Below, piece after piece: positions 1 to 13,400 of a stretch of DNA of 64,000 nucleotides. Source of the stretch: Eutypella sp. D-1. Lineage: Eukaryota > Ascomycota > Sordariomycetes > Xylariales > Diatrypaceae. The position numbers and the translations under genes are program-made. The stretch is from positions 310,001 through 374,000 of the forward strand of contig JAJTTP010000016.1 in NCBI GenBank assembly GCA_023313575.1, written 5' to 3'. How positions within the stretch are numbered: position 1 is the first letter of the stretch; every line of letters starts with the position of its first letter. The notes below the pieces were generated by a model, which had not been told where the DNA came from, made no database searches, and was given only the letters and a program-made list of their open reading frames with translations.

Positions 1-683
1 TGATTGATTGAAGCTTTCAAACTCGATTATTTTTTTTCTACTGGATAAGAAAATCCCAATTGGAGCTTTGATTGGAAGAGGTTAGGTCGCTTGGATCTGG
101 TACACATTTACTAGCCTAACCTGGACTAGATTGGACCATTAGCATGTCTAACTTAAGCCTTGCCTATTATGGAAAGGGGCACCTTCCCTTGTCTCTGGGG
201 AAACTTAGTCCGGAAAATCACCGGTACCGATATATATACGGTGCTAATATGATAAGATATTGATTATTATCGATAAGTTCAGAGCTTTATCAAGTACCTA
301 AGTACTCAAAGTGCCCCTCATCCTGAAAAGGGCATACCAAAGGTACATCACATCGTATTAGGTACTTCGTACCTATGGACAAGCTAGGTACCCAGCGACA
401 GGGGGATAACCCGCTATCAGCCACTACCAGACAAGTTCGAGGGGTGCACCGTGTTTACTACAATACCTACTTAGGTACTATAACGTACAGGTGGGGTGAC
501 TCTTCCAGCCTTGACTTTTATCGTATTACCACACCAAAACATTAGGTATTGCCAATTTAATTTTATCTGACTCACTTCTCGGTTGATATCGAGGAGTGTA
601 TTCCGTTCTTTTTACCAGGGATTCTAACCCCCTTGGATCCTCTCCGTTTCCCACTACTGAGTTTTCACTCAGAAACTGTAAAT
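1..683. other. Intergenic region upstream of the threonyl-tRNA synthetase
   Basis: No gene is visible here. The stretch is rich in the word TAGGTAC and its complement (around 290-500). It includes a perfect small inverted repeat, TAGGTAC at 359-365 and GTACCTA at 369-375 with a 3-nt spacer. The same words recur in other intergenic parts of the window, so they are probably a dispersed intergenic motif rather than a promoter element specific to this gene. Confidence 0.6.
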
Positions 684-3284
684 ATGGAGGCTGCAAAAAA
701 GGCAGTCGAGTCTGTCGCTGAGGGGGTGAAGAACGTCGCTATCAGCGGTGGTGACAAACCCGCCAAGTCGGGTGGGAAGAAGGACAAGAAAGCCGCCGCC
801 GCTGGGGATGCCTCGGCCGGCCCCCTCGAGCTGAAACCCGCTCCCGATTTCCTCCAGACCCGTCTCGATCTGTTCGACCGATTAAAGAAGCGACAAGATG
901 AGGAGCTCGCCCAGAAGCCCCGTGAGCCGATCACTATCACGATGCCTGATGGTAGCATCAAGACCGGTACATCCTACGAGACTACTCCCGGAGAGATTGC
1001 TCGCGGAATCAGCAACAGTCTATATAAACGTGCCGTTGTTGCGAGACTAGACGGGGATAAGGAACAGCTGTGGGACCTGGAGAGGCCCCTCGAGAAGAGC
1101 TGTAAGCTGGAGATCTTGACCTTCGACGACGAGCAGGGAAAGCAGGTCTTCTGGCACTCGAGCGCGCATATTCTCGGTGAAGCTTCCGAGAGACGGTTTG
1201 GGTGCTCGCTGTGTATCGGCCCCCCTATCGAGAATGGTTTCTACTACGAGATGGCGTTACCGGATGGTGCTGCTGTCCAGACTACCGATTGGAAGCCGCT
1301 CGAGACCATTGTCTCGTCTATTGTCAAGGAGAAGCAGAAGTTCGAGCGTCTTACCTTGTCCAAGGACGAACTGCTCGAAATGTTCAGCTACAACAAGTAC
1401 AAGCAGCATATTATCAAGGACAAGATCCCTGATGGAACTTTCACTACTGTCTACCGAAATGGCCCTCTGATCGATCTGTGCCGAGGCCCCCACGTCCCCG
1501 ATACCGGTAGGATTGAGTCGTTTGCCATCATGAAGAATTCCGCCTCGTATTTCCTGGGTGATAACAAGAACGATTCGCTTCAGCGGATTTACGGTGTGTC
1601 GTTCCCGGACAAGAAGCAGATGGCGGCCCATAAGAAGTTCCTTGAGGAGGCTGCCAAGCGTGACCACCGGAAAATTGGTAAGGACCAGGAGCTGTTTTTC
1701 TTCCACGAAATGTCTCCCGGTTCCTGCTTCTTCCTCCCGCATGGCACCAGGATTTACAACACCCTTCTCGACTACATCCGCCAACAGTACTGGAAGCGGG
1801 GTTACCAGGAAGTGGTTACGCCCAACATGTTTAACTCCGAACTATGGAAAGCCTCAGGCCATTGGGACTATTACAAGGACGACATGTTCGTCATTGACCT
1901 CGAGGAGAATCTGAAATTCGGTTTGAAGCCGATGAACTGCCCGGGACACGCCCTGATGTTCGGCCACCGAGAGCGGTCGCACAGGGAACTACCATGGCGA
2001 GTTGCGGATTTCGGCGTTCTTCACCGAAACGAGGCCTCGGGTGCCCTGTCCGGTCTTACTCGCGTGCGGCGGTTCCAGCAAGACGATGCCCACATCTTCT
2101 GCCGCGAAGACCAGATCAAGCAGGAAATGGCGGACCTGTTCGACTTCCTGCGCGAGATGTACGGTCTTCTGGGCATGACGTTCAAGCTCAAGCTGTCGAC
2201 CCGACCCGAGAAGTTCATGGGCCAGATCGAGACCTGGGATCGCGCCGAGGACATGCTGCGGCAGTCGCTCGACGAGTTCGCGGCGTCCGAACACGGCGTC
2301 ACCTGGTCGATAAATGAGGGCGACGGCGCGTTCTACGGCCCCAAAATCGACATCACCATCGTCGACTGCCTCGGCCGTGACTGGCAGTGCGCCACCATCC
2401 AGCTCGACTTCCTCCAGCCCCAGAACTTCGGCCTCGAATACATGACCGCCGAGGCCAAGCCCAAGGAGGATGCTGCTGCTGCCCCTGCTGAGCCCGCGGC
2501 GGCGCCGCAGCAAGCGCCCGCGGATGCGAAGGACGAGAAGGACGGCGCGAAGAAGGAGCGCGTCATCAAGCCCTTGACTCCTGGTTGTGCCAGACCTGTT
2601 ATGATTCACCGTGCCAGTAAGTATTTTCTCGTTAACATATAGCAGCTGAAGGGGTTCACGTGATACTTGCCGCTTGACAATTACAGGCAGCTTTTGCAGG
2701 CCCAGTTAAAAAAACCCTTATCAATTACTAACTTTCACTCCCAACAGTGGCCGGCAGTATAGAGCGGTTCATGGGCATCCTCTGCGAGCACTACGCCGGC
2801 AAGTGGCCGTTCTGGCTCAGCCCGCGGCAGATCCTGGTCATCCCCGTCGGCGTCGGCTTCTACCCCTACGCCCAGGAGGTGCAGGCCATCTTCCACAAGG
2901 CGAAGATGTTCGTCGACGTCGACCTCAGCGGCAATACCCTGCAGAAGAAGATCCGCAACGGGCAGTTGGCGCAGTATAACTTCATCTTCGGTAAGTAGTA
3001 TATCATATTAATTCATCTCACCCCTCCCTCCCTCGCCCCGACCGACCTCTGATCTGTCCGATGTCCTCTGGCTGACATATCCGCTTCCCCCAGTCGTCGG
3101 AGACGAGGAAGTCAAGGGCCGCCAGGTCAACGTCCGCTACCGGGACGACACGTCAGCGCAGGACCGCGGCAAGCCGATCGCGCTCGACGAGGCCGTCGAG
3201 AAGATCGCGCGTCTCCGTGACGAGCGCGGCTCCTATAACCCCTTCCCGTCTATCGTCAAGGAGAAGAAGGAGGATTCCAAATAG
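684..3284 (+). CDS. ths1: Threonyl-tRNA synthetase, cytosolic
   Basis: Charges tRNA-Thr with threonine in the cytosol. Exons are 684-2616, 2748-2990 and 3094-3284 (788 aa). Introns of 131 and 103 nt have GT-AG ends. The first ATG in frame is at 684, preceded by a stop-free but ATG-less stretch. Domains in order: a Lys/Ala-rich N-terminal extension (about 1-55); a TGS domain (about 83-148); the second-domain editing site with HSSAH at 158-162; the class II catalytic core with the zinc cysteine in MNCPGH (about 417-422), motif 2 around [12 protein letters not shown] (438 onward) and motif 3 ending in MIHRA across intron 1; and a C-terminal anticodon-binding domain starting near WPFWLSPRQ. An Ala/Pro/Lys-rich insert of about 45 residues (about 588-632) lies inside the catalytic domain just before motif 3. 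No mitochondrial leader is evident, so the product is probably cytosolic. Family assignment is certain. Confidence 0.97.
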
Positions 3285-4249
3285 TACTAGTGTTGGTTGT
3301 GTAGTCTAGGTGGAGGTGGAGCGAGGCTATTTGTGGTGGGCTCTTTTGTTGCATGAATGGATGTAGATGGAAGAGGAAAAGTACATTCCTGATATCGAGT
3401 GGAAAAAGAAACCATATACCGAGAGTGACATCCCTGGTTGTGTTAAGATTGAACGTGACCATGAAACCTGGACTTAACGGACTACGCTGTGGATCTTGTG
3501 ACCTTGCAACGCATTACCATGCTAGATGCACACGAATACTTTCGCGTAAAGTGTTTCGTAAAGGACGTTTCGGAACTTAATAGTCTTACACAGTCGCCTA
3601 GGTACTGCCGACTGGGGGGCGGTGTGGCTGTCTGTTTCTATGGACGATTATGTAATACGTATCCTACCCCCGTGTTAACTCTTAATGAACTACGAGCATA
3701 CATCTTATAAAAACAGAACGGATCGCGTTCCCCTCGGTTTCGACTCGATGTAACTTAAAGTGATTTCGTTTGCTTGTCGTTATAGTTGGGTGGGTATCTT
3801 TTTCTCTCTCGTTGTTCTTAAAACGTAGAAAGCTTACGGCAATTTACGTCGGCGGTTATACGATGGGCGTCCTTTTTACGGGTAGAGGTGTGTGATATAA
3901 TGAAGGAAGGGATGGCATTATCGTTCTCAGTATGGGGTTTAACGCTCTGGAGAAGAGGGAAATATGGGATTATCATAGTTTTTTGCTTATCTCCGCCGTC
4001 TTGTTCTTGCATTTTGGTCATATAAGGCTACCGCGTCGCGCCACTCTACGCGTCAAGATAACGCGTGATTTTGCCTTCGTACACTTTACACCCATTAATA
4101 TTTTCCAGACAAAATACGAAAGTTACATTTTGTGCTTCTATCGCAAAATACTCGCTTAGGGATATAACCTTAGACGAGGTTTTATAACGCACAAAATCTA
4201 GATGTTATAAAGATTTTATAAAACTTCTTTTAATATAACGGCCGTTATT
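3285..4249. other. Intergenic region and RIP-affected left flank of block 1
   Basis: No convincing gene; the open frames are short and lack family resemblance. From about 4085 the composition becomes steadily more AT-rich before the first retroelement base at 4250. This fits mutation leaking from the repeat into unique flanking DNA. The last five bases (4245-4249, TTATT) are the mutated left copy of the target duplication of element O. Confidence 0.6.
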
Positions 4250-4521
4250 TATAACAAAGCCGTTATTATTAATTTTAATTTTAAATAATAAAAAAACGTA
4301 AAAAAGTAAATATTTAAATTAATCGTTAATTAATTAAAAAAAAATTATTTAAATAAAAATAATTTTATACTTTTTATAAAAGAAAAAAGCTTTATAAAAA
4401 AATTATATCGTTAAAAAAAAGGTTTAATAACGTATTATATTATTAAAAAAAAGGTTTTAATAATATAACTTATTTTTATATAACCTTATATTTTTTACTT
4501 TAAAATAAATAGTTTATAATA
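4250..4521. repeat. Left LTR of element O
   Basis: Pairs with 27651-27927. Its outer boundary carries the mutated 5-bp target duplication TTATT at 4245-4249. Confidence 0.85.
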
Positions 4522-4870
4522 TTATTTTTTTTAAAAGGTTTATTTTTAAAATAAATTTTTTTAATTATTACGTTTTAAATAAGTTTTTTTTTTAAATTTC
4601 TTTTACGTTAAAAGTTCTTTTAATTAATAAATAAAAATATCCGAGATTAAAAAAAAGATTTACGTTAAATTTTATCGATTTAATATTCGGGTAAATTAAA
4701 TAAATTATATTCGGAAATCCGGGGTCTTTATTAATTTTTATATTAAATATTATCGCGTCGGTTTTTTTTATATTAAAATTAAAAATATTAACTTTTATTA
4801 TTAATATATTTTATCCGGTTTATTTTATTACAGGGGTAAATTTATTATAAATTTTTTATAAAAGATTTAA
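4522..4870. other. Internal remnant of element O, left part
   Basis: AT-rich RIP-degraded DNA between the left LTR of O and solo LTR E. No open frame or recognisable domain. Confidence 0.5.
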
Positions 4871-4875
4871 GTTAA

Positions 4876-5680
4876 TGTAACGGCCGGTTTATTCCTAATT
4901 AATAATCCAGTTAAGGGGTTTATATTAATAAAAGTGCTAAAGGTTTTAAGTAATAAATAATTACGTTTAGTAATAAAAAATGCTTTAAATAATTAAGTTA
5001 TATTATAAGTTAATAAATTTAAAAACTATTTAAAAAAACGGTAATAAATATAATTATATATTATTTATATCTTTTATTTTTAACATTAAAATATATAGTT
5101 ATATTAAATCCTTAAATCGTAACGGATTTATATATAGCTTTTTTTATAGCTTATTAAATATGGTTAGTTTTGTGACGGCTGGTCTATTCCTAACTATTAG
5201 TCCAGTCGAGGGGTTTATATTAACAGGAGTGTTAAAGGTTTTAAATAATAAGTAATCACGTTTGGTAAAAAAAAAAAAAAGGGCTTTAAATAATTAAGTT
5301 ATATTATAAGCTAATAAGTTTAAAAATTATTTAAAAAAAAGGTAATAAATATAATTATATATTATTTATATCCTTTATTCTTAATATTAAAATATATGGT
5401 TATTATTAAATCGTTAAGATTATATCCGAATATAACGATTTAATATCGTTAAGATTATTACCGATTTAACCGATCTTTTATAGTTATGTAACGCATATAG
5501 CTTATTTTAATATGGCTATCTCTTTTTCCAGAACTTAAGTCAGGGATCTTTTCTTGCTATGTTAGCCCTATTAGGCCTAATGGCCCGACCGGTCATAACA
5601 AGTTTATATTTTTATTTTACCAGTAATACCGTTAATAAATAAAGTTACCAGCCCCCACTTAGCCTAGTCGGGCCATAACA
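4876..5680. mobile_element. Solo LTR E, interrupted by solo LTR F
   Basis: A Gypsy-family LTR starting TGTAACGGCCGG and ending GGGCCATAACA, flanked by GTTAA on both sides (4871-4875 and 5681-5685). LTR F is inserted at 5171-5600. Without F and its duplicated 5 bp, E is about 370 bp. The 3-prime-side module (CCACTTAGCCTAGTCGGGCC) places it in the same subfamily as B, C and D. Confidence 0.9.
5171..5600. mobile_element. Solo LTR F, nested in LTR E
   Basis: 430 bp from TGTGACGGCTGG to GGTCATAACA, flanked by the perfect target duplication AGTTT (5166-5170 and 5601-5605). It keeps more C and G than its host E, so it is younger. Its end module (GGCCCGACCGGTCATAACA) matches solo LTRs H, I, M and N and element K. 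Confidence 0.92.
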
Positions 5681-5685
5681 GTTAA

Positions 5686-7450
5686 ATAAATTTAAGTAAA
5701 TAAAACAAGTTTAAAATTAATTAAAAAAATTAAAAAAAGTTAAATAAACGTTTAAAAACTTGTAATAAATAGTTAATATTATAATTTAATATTTTTTAAT
5801 AATTATAATAAAAAAAGGAAAAGTTAAAATAATAAAGGATTAAATTATTACGTAAAAAGGAAAAACTTAATAAATAAAAAGAATTATTATTTAATTAAAT
5901 AAATACGATAAAATAATTTAAAGTTCATTTAATAACCGATTAATTAAATAATCCGGTAATTATTTAAGTTAAAATAAAAAAACTAATTATTTTTATAAAG
6001 CTTTTTTTAAACTGTTCCGAATAAAGGTTTTTTAAATTTATAAATTTACCGGAATTAAGCGATTTAAATTTTTTATATTTTTAAAATATTTAAAAAGTTT
6101 TTAAATATTTGTATTATTTAATAAAATATTAAATTTAATTAATAACTTTATATAAGTTTAAAATTTACTTAATATAATAAATCTTTTAATCGAAACGTTT
6201 TTAAATAATTTAAATTAATATATTTATAAAAGTAAGTTTTAATATAAAAATATAAAAAATAAGGTATATATTTATACCGGGTAAAAATAATTCGTAATTA
6301 ATATCGGAAATAACTTGTTTAATTTTATATAATTTTAATTTTTTAAAATTTAATTTATTATTGAGTTTTTTAATTTTAATTTAAAATATTTAAAATATTG
6401 AATTTTATTTTTGTTTTAAATATTAAGTTAGCTATTTTTTTCGTATTATAATAATAAGTTATCCGTTATTAAATAAATTAAAGTCGGGTTTAAAATCGAG
6501 CGTATAAAATTATTATTTCGTTTGTAATTTTCTCGGCTTTAAAAGTAATAAAATTAATAATGAATATATCGGTTAATAATTATTTAAATCGGGAAATATC
6601 GACTTCGCGGTTATAAAAGGTTTTATATAAGAAAATAATAACTTTATTTAATTATTTTATTAATAATGTATATAATTTCATAAATATTATTCGAAAATCT
6701 AATTAAAGCGTTTTATTTAGCTGTTATTTTAAAAGTAATAAGCCGTGGAAAATTTAAATTTAATGTTTAATTTTTTAAAAAAATTAATTCCGAATTTAAA
6801 AATAAATAATTTATTACGGTTTAAAATAATTCGTTTTAAAGTTTTATATTTATCGTAAAAATATCGAATAAATAAATAAATAAATTATTCGGTTATAATA
6901 ATATTAAAATATAAAAAAAAGTATTTATATTTAATAAATTTATTTACGATTATTTATATATTACTATATTTTACGCTAATAATTAAATCAGTAAATCTTT
7001 TTAAAAAAAGTAATAAAGTTTTAAACTATAAATTCTTAAATTTTATTAAAAATTTCGGTAAATTATAATAAATTATACGGTTTATATTTTTTTATTTTCG
7101 TTTTTTTATAAATATAACAATTTCGGATAACTTTTTAACAGTTTTTTTAATATTAAAGAAATTATATATTTTGTTTTTCGGTAAAACGTTTTCGCGACTT
7201 TTTAATAATTATAAATAATATTTTTTAAAAAGATTTAAAAAATATATAATTCTTTTTTATATATAACATTACCGTGGTTATTTTTATCGTAAATTTGTTT
7301 TTTATATTAGTTGTAATTTTCGAGGAAAAAGGTTTTTTAATTTTTATTTATTTTTTTAAATAAGATATTAATGTTTTATTAAAGGTCATTTTTTAAAAAA
7401 GATCTTTTTATAATTAAGAATATTTTTACGGTTAGTTTTATTATTTTTAC

Positions 7451-7484
<34 letters not shown>

Positions 7485-10069
7485 GTTATTATTATTTTTA
7501 TCGTCCTTAAAGGGAGTATTTATTTTAAAGCTTTTATTTTATTATAAAATAAATATTTAAATAGTTTTTTTTAATACTTTTAAATTATAATCGGTCCTTC
7601 GGTTAAAAATATTGACTTAAATATTATCTTTTTTTTAATATAATAAATTTTAAAATTAAATTTTAATAAAAATATAATTTATATTTCTTATTAACGGTTA
7701 AGCTTTTATAAAGTTATAAATTTAATTAAACTTTTATGGTTTAAATAAATATCGAAAGTTTTTTCGAAGCCGATAAAAAAAGGTTTTTATTTTTTTAAAG
7801 CGTAAATTATAATTAATAACTTTTTATCGTGAATGAAATATTTTAATGTTAATCTTTTAAAAACCTTTAAAAAATAAGTTATTAAATATTATTTATTATT
7901 TTCTTTAATTATTTAAAGGTTTTATTAACGATTTTATCCAAAATATTAACTTTTTTTTAAGTTCGGTAATTTAATAATTAAATTTAAGGTTATAACGTTT
8001 TTTAATTTTAAAAAGCTTTTTTTATTTTAGTATTCCTTTTTTATAAAATCGGTAAAAAGGGTTATAATTTAGTTAACTCTTTTAATAAAAGCTTAAACGT
8101 AATTAATAAGTTTTAAAAATTACCGAATGTTTATTATAATGACATTTTTTAAAATGGGCCAGTTTTTTATTACTTTTAATTTATCCGGGGAAGATAATAA
8201 ATTTTAAAAAGTTTAATTTTTAAATATATTATACATTTTTAAAAGGGTTTATTAAAAGGTTATTTTTTTAAAAGCCTTTTAACACTTAAGTTATGTATTT
8301 TTTATATTTTTTAAAAATATTTAAATAAATTAAAATATCGTTTAAATATATAAATACGAATTTATATAAAAAGGGTTATAAAATAATAAATATTATATTT
8401 TAAAAGCTGGTTAATATATTGCATAAACTTTAAAATATAATTAAATATTTATAATAGTTATTTAAGTAATTAAAAGTGGTTTTTTATTTTTTTTAATTAT
8501 ACGAATTAAATAATAGCCATTTAAAAGATCGAAAGCAGTAAATTATTAAATATTATTAATATTTTCCTTTATAATTATCGTTAAAAATAAAAAAAACCGT
8601 TTTTAATATTAATATTATTAAGTTATTAATAGTTATAAATTTATCGGTAAAAAGGTTTTTTTTAACGTTTAAACGTATTTTACCGTTTTTTATTTTAAAT
8701 CCTTTTTTATACTATTTTTAAAAGCTTATAACTTTTTAAAATTTATATAATATATTTTATATTTTTAAAAATGGTGTTTTTTTTAATAAAGATACGGTAA
8801 TTTTATTAATTATAAATTAATAATTTATTTTTAAATTTATTTCGAAATACCTTTTTAATCCTAGCGTATTTTTTAAAAATATTAAGTATTAAGTCTATTT
8901 TAATTTTTAATTTTTATTTATTTTTTCGGATTAAATAATAAAGTTAATAATTTTTAATATAAGTAATTTTAACAGCTTATTATAACTTTATTTTAGTTAT
9001 AATAGTTATAATTTCTAACTACGTTATTTAATAAGTTATTTAATTAATATTAAGGTTTTAATATTATAATTAAAAAAGATTTAAAATAATATCGTATTTT
9101 ATTATATCCGTAATATCGAAAATAATAATTTAAAGATATTTTTAAATAGTTATTAAAAAAAGGACCGTTTTGCGGGAAATATAACTTTTATCGTAAGTAA
9201 TTAAGTTATTATTTATTATTTTAAGTCGGTAAACGGTTTGCTTTTTAAATTTAAAAATTTCTATAATATTTTATAATAAAAAGAAAATGTAATATTTTTA
9301 TAATTTTAAATTAATAAACATTTAAAAGGTTTAATCTTTATAAGGTATATTAATTTTAAGTTAATTATTAAATTTTACGAAATTCTTAATATAAATTTTA
9401 TAAAAAGCTTTTTATTTAACTATTTACCGTTTAATTCTTTACGAAAACTTTAAAAGCTTTTTAAATAAGTTGTTTTCTTTTATTTTTAAGCTTTTTATAT
9501 AGCGTAATTTTAATATTAATCGTTTAAATAATCGCTTTATTTACGTTTTCCGTAATGGTATTAAATTATTTTAATTATTAAAAAGATATGGTATTTTTTA
9601 ACCGTAGTATTGTCGGGAATTCTTTAATTATAATAAATAAAAGATTATAATTTAAAAGTTAAAAAGGTACGGTATTTTATTTTTATAAATAAGTAAAAAG
9701 TATAAATATAATATTTATAATATATTATAATATATTTTTATATCGGGGGTATAAAACGTTTTTAATATATTCGTTTATTACTTCGGGAAAATAAATAATT
9801 AAAATTATTATAAATATTATATAAAAAAGTTATTTATCCCGTTGTTTTAATATTTTTCCGAATATTAATTATATCTTTTATCGTATTTAACGATAAAAGT
9901 TAGCTTAATTATTTAAAAGTTAAATCTTTAAAGTGATTTAATTTTTTTATTAATTAATTAATTAAAATTTTAAAAATATTTAATTCTTTTTTTAAAAAAA
10001 CCCCGTTTAATATATTTAAATTCGTATTTAAAAAGTTATCGTTATTTTTTAACTTTTATCCTATTTTTA
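5686..10069. other. Internal remnant of element O, middle part
   Basis: About 4.4 kb of strongly AT-biased DNA with no open frame. The only distinct structure is an ATT/TTA microsatellite around 7450-7496. It is interpreted as decayed coding region of O because it lies between O's LTRs once younger insertions are removed. Confidence 0.5.
7450..7496. repeat. TTA/ATT microsatellite
   Basis: A nearly uninterrupted run of TAT/ATT trinucleotides inside RIP-degraded DNA. It probably arose by slippage after the sequence had become AT-only. Confidence 0.8.
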
Positions 10070-10074
10070 AAGCG

Positions 10075-10461
10075 TGTAACGGCCGGTTTATTCCTAACTA
10101 TTAATTTAATTAAGGGGTTTATATTAATAAAAGTGCTAAAGGTTTTAAATAATAAGTAATTAAGTTATATTATAAGTTAATAAGTTTAAAAATTATTTTT
10201 AAAAAAGGTAATAAATATAATTATATATTATTTATATTTTTTATTCTTAATACCGGAATATAATATTAACCGTTAAATCGTTAAAATAATTAGTTATTTT
10301 ACTTATTTTAAATTATTAAGATAATTAACTATTTTAATTATCCTTTTTATCACGTAATTTAAATATGGCTTATTTTATCGTGGCTGTCCTTTCCAGTGCC
10401 ATGGTTAGGGATTATTTATGCCAATTTTATTTAGGCCTAATAACTTAGCCAGGTTATAACA
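10075..10461. mobile_element. Solo LTR G
   Basis: 387 bp from TGTAACGGCCGG to CCAGGTTATAACA, flanked by AAGCG (10070-10074 and 10462-10466). It belongs to the subfamily of element A and solo LTR L (end module TAGCCAGGTTATAAC). Confidence 0.9.
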
Positions 10462-13400
10462 AAGCGTTATATAAATTATAAAAAAGAAAAGTGTAATATA
10501 TATATTTTTAAACGAGTTTCTTTTTACTATTATCCGTAATAAAATATTCGGAATAAGCTTTAAAATATTTAAGCCATTTAAGCTCGTTTTTATAAATATA
10601 ATTTTATAAAAGCTTTTTTTTATTTTAAAAGTTAAAAGTTTAATTATCGTTTAATTATGCCTTTTTTAAGTTATTTAAAAAGTTATATAAGTTATAAAAA
10701 GGGTTAAAATTATATACGCACTTTAAAAATTTAGTTTTTTTATTATTTTTAATAATTAAATGCTAATAATAAGTAATAAAGTATTTTAAGTATTTAAAAA
10801 GCTAATAATAAATATAGCTTTTAATAATTAATTATTCATCTTTTTTTATTTTTTAAGCTTTTTTAAATATTATCTTATATTTTTTTTATTATTTCGGTAC
10901 ATTTAATAATTATCGTTATAATAAGCGGTTTAATTAAAATGTTATAACCTGGCTAAGTTATTAAGCTTAAATAAGATTAGCATAAACAATTTTTAACCAT
11001 GGCATTAAAAGGGATAACCACGATAAAATAAGCTATATTTAAGTCACGTAATAAAAAGGATAATTAAAATAGTTAATTATTTTAATAATTTAAAATAATT
11101 AAAGTAACTAGTTATTTTAACGATTTAATATTTAATATTATATTCCGGTATTAAGAAAAAGAAATATAAAGAATATATAATTATATTTATTACCTTTTTT
11201 TTAAATACTTTTTAAATTTATTAGCTTATAATATAATTTAATTATTTAAAGCATTTCTTTTTAATTATTATTAAACGTAATTACTTATTATTTAAAACCA
11301 TTAATATTTTTATTAATATAAACCCCTCGATTAAATTAATAATTAGGAATAAACCGGCTGTTATACGTTATAAGCTTTTATTTAATAATATTATTAACTT
11401 TAAATAATATCCGATATTATGTTTTTTAAATTAAAACTTTTTATAAATTATTAACTTTTTATTTAAACGGATCGAATAAATAAAGTAAATAACGATTATA
11501 ACCGTAACTTAAAAAATTAACCCCGTTAAATTTAAATATAAAAAATTTAAACTTTATAATAGCATTACCTTTATATAACTTTTTTTTATTACAGCCGTAA
11601 TTTATTTATATTAATAATATTATATAATAATTATAAAAGTTAATAAAATTTTTAATATTATTTTATGTGTTACCGGAAAGATAACTTAATAATTTAAACC
11701 TATTTTAAATGCTTTTATAAATATAAAAAAGAAAAGGAATTACGGAAATTAAACGTTTTTTTTTAAAATATAAAAACTTCGTGGAAAAAGTAAAAGCTAA
11801 TTACGGAAACCCGGATAAAACCCGAGCCGTTACGTAATAACTTTTAAGTTTTAAATAAAAAGGAACAGCTTATACGTACGCCGTATAATTTAAGCAATTT
11901 ATTATTAAAATAAATTAAATTAATAATAAATTTTTTATCGATACGTTTTATTAAGGATTTAAAAACTTAATTAGAAATAAGATTATTATATAAACTAAAC
12001 CAGGTATTTTCGACAAATTCGTTATTTTAATAATTAAAATCGATAATAAATAATTTAAATATCGATAAAAAAACATTATATATTTAAAAGATTTAAAAAA
12101 TATTAAAATAATAAGAATTAAAACTAAAAGCTTATCGACATATTTTATAAAACGGTATTAAAATTTATATTATTTAAGATAATACGAAAAAATAAGCAAT
12201 AAATTAAATGCTATAATTATAACAAAATAAGATATTTTAAACAAATATAAAAAGAATTTAAACGAAATAAAAATTAAAAACCTGTATTTAAGGAAAAGTA
12301 ACCTTTTACCGGTAAAAGAACGTTTAAAATAATCCGTTACGTATATTCGGATAATAACATTTATTAATAAAGATTATAAAAAATTAAACGATTAATTTAA
12401 GCCGTAATAAAATAATAACGTTAATAACGGTAAAATAAATACCTTAATAATAATAATAAAAAAGCTTTTACGGAAATTTATTTCGTAAAAAGAAAAAAAG
12501 AAATTAATTAATTAGCTTAAAAAACGATAAAATTATAAATTATAAAAAATATACGGCATTTACGTTAAACGATTTTAACGATATTTTAAAAAATAACGAT
12601 TTAAAATTTATTTATAATAATTTTATAATTAGGATAAATTTAATAATTAAAGAATTTAAATTTAAACTTTATAGTTTTTAAAATATTTTATTAATTATCG
12701 AAAATACGAATATTGCTGATATAAGGAACGAAACATCGGTATTATTAACCGAATTAAATAAATAATTAAAAAAGGATTTAATTTTTTATAATAAAAAGGA
12801 AATAAAACCGATTAACGATAATATAAAAAAATTATACGTTACGTTAACCGCATACCGTATGGTTAAAAGTAATTAAAAAAAATATTTTACCCCGGAGGAT
12901 ATTAAATATGTTATTATAATAAATATATATATTAAATGTTAAAAGTTATAAAAATCCGGAATAAAATCGAATAATAAAAATATAAAATGCGATGTTAAAA
13001 AATAAATTATTAAACGCCGATTTATATATTTATAAAGATTTATTAAAAAGGATAACTTTTAATAAAATTAAGTTTAAATATTTTTATAAAAAATTAACGG
13101 TAAAAAAATAACCGTATGTATAAAACGAATTTAATAAGGAAGAAATTTACGATAACCCGTATAATAACATATAAATTTATAATAAAGATTTAAAAAGATA
13201 AAACCGTTTATATTAAAATTATAAAACGGTATTATAAAGCTTAAAAACGTAATACGATATTTATAAATTATTTTAAAAGCTTAAAAACGATACAGATATA
13301 TTATAATATGAATAAAAGTTAAAAACAATTAATATACCGTTATAATAAATAACGGAGCCGACGGTAATTATATAACCTTAAAATTATATAATAAGTTATA

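Noticed and set aside
633..683. Upstream extension of threonyl-tRNA synthetase as a mitochondrial leader
   Set aside because: The frame is open but has no ATG before 684; a non-AUG start is possible but the extension has no clear presequence.
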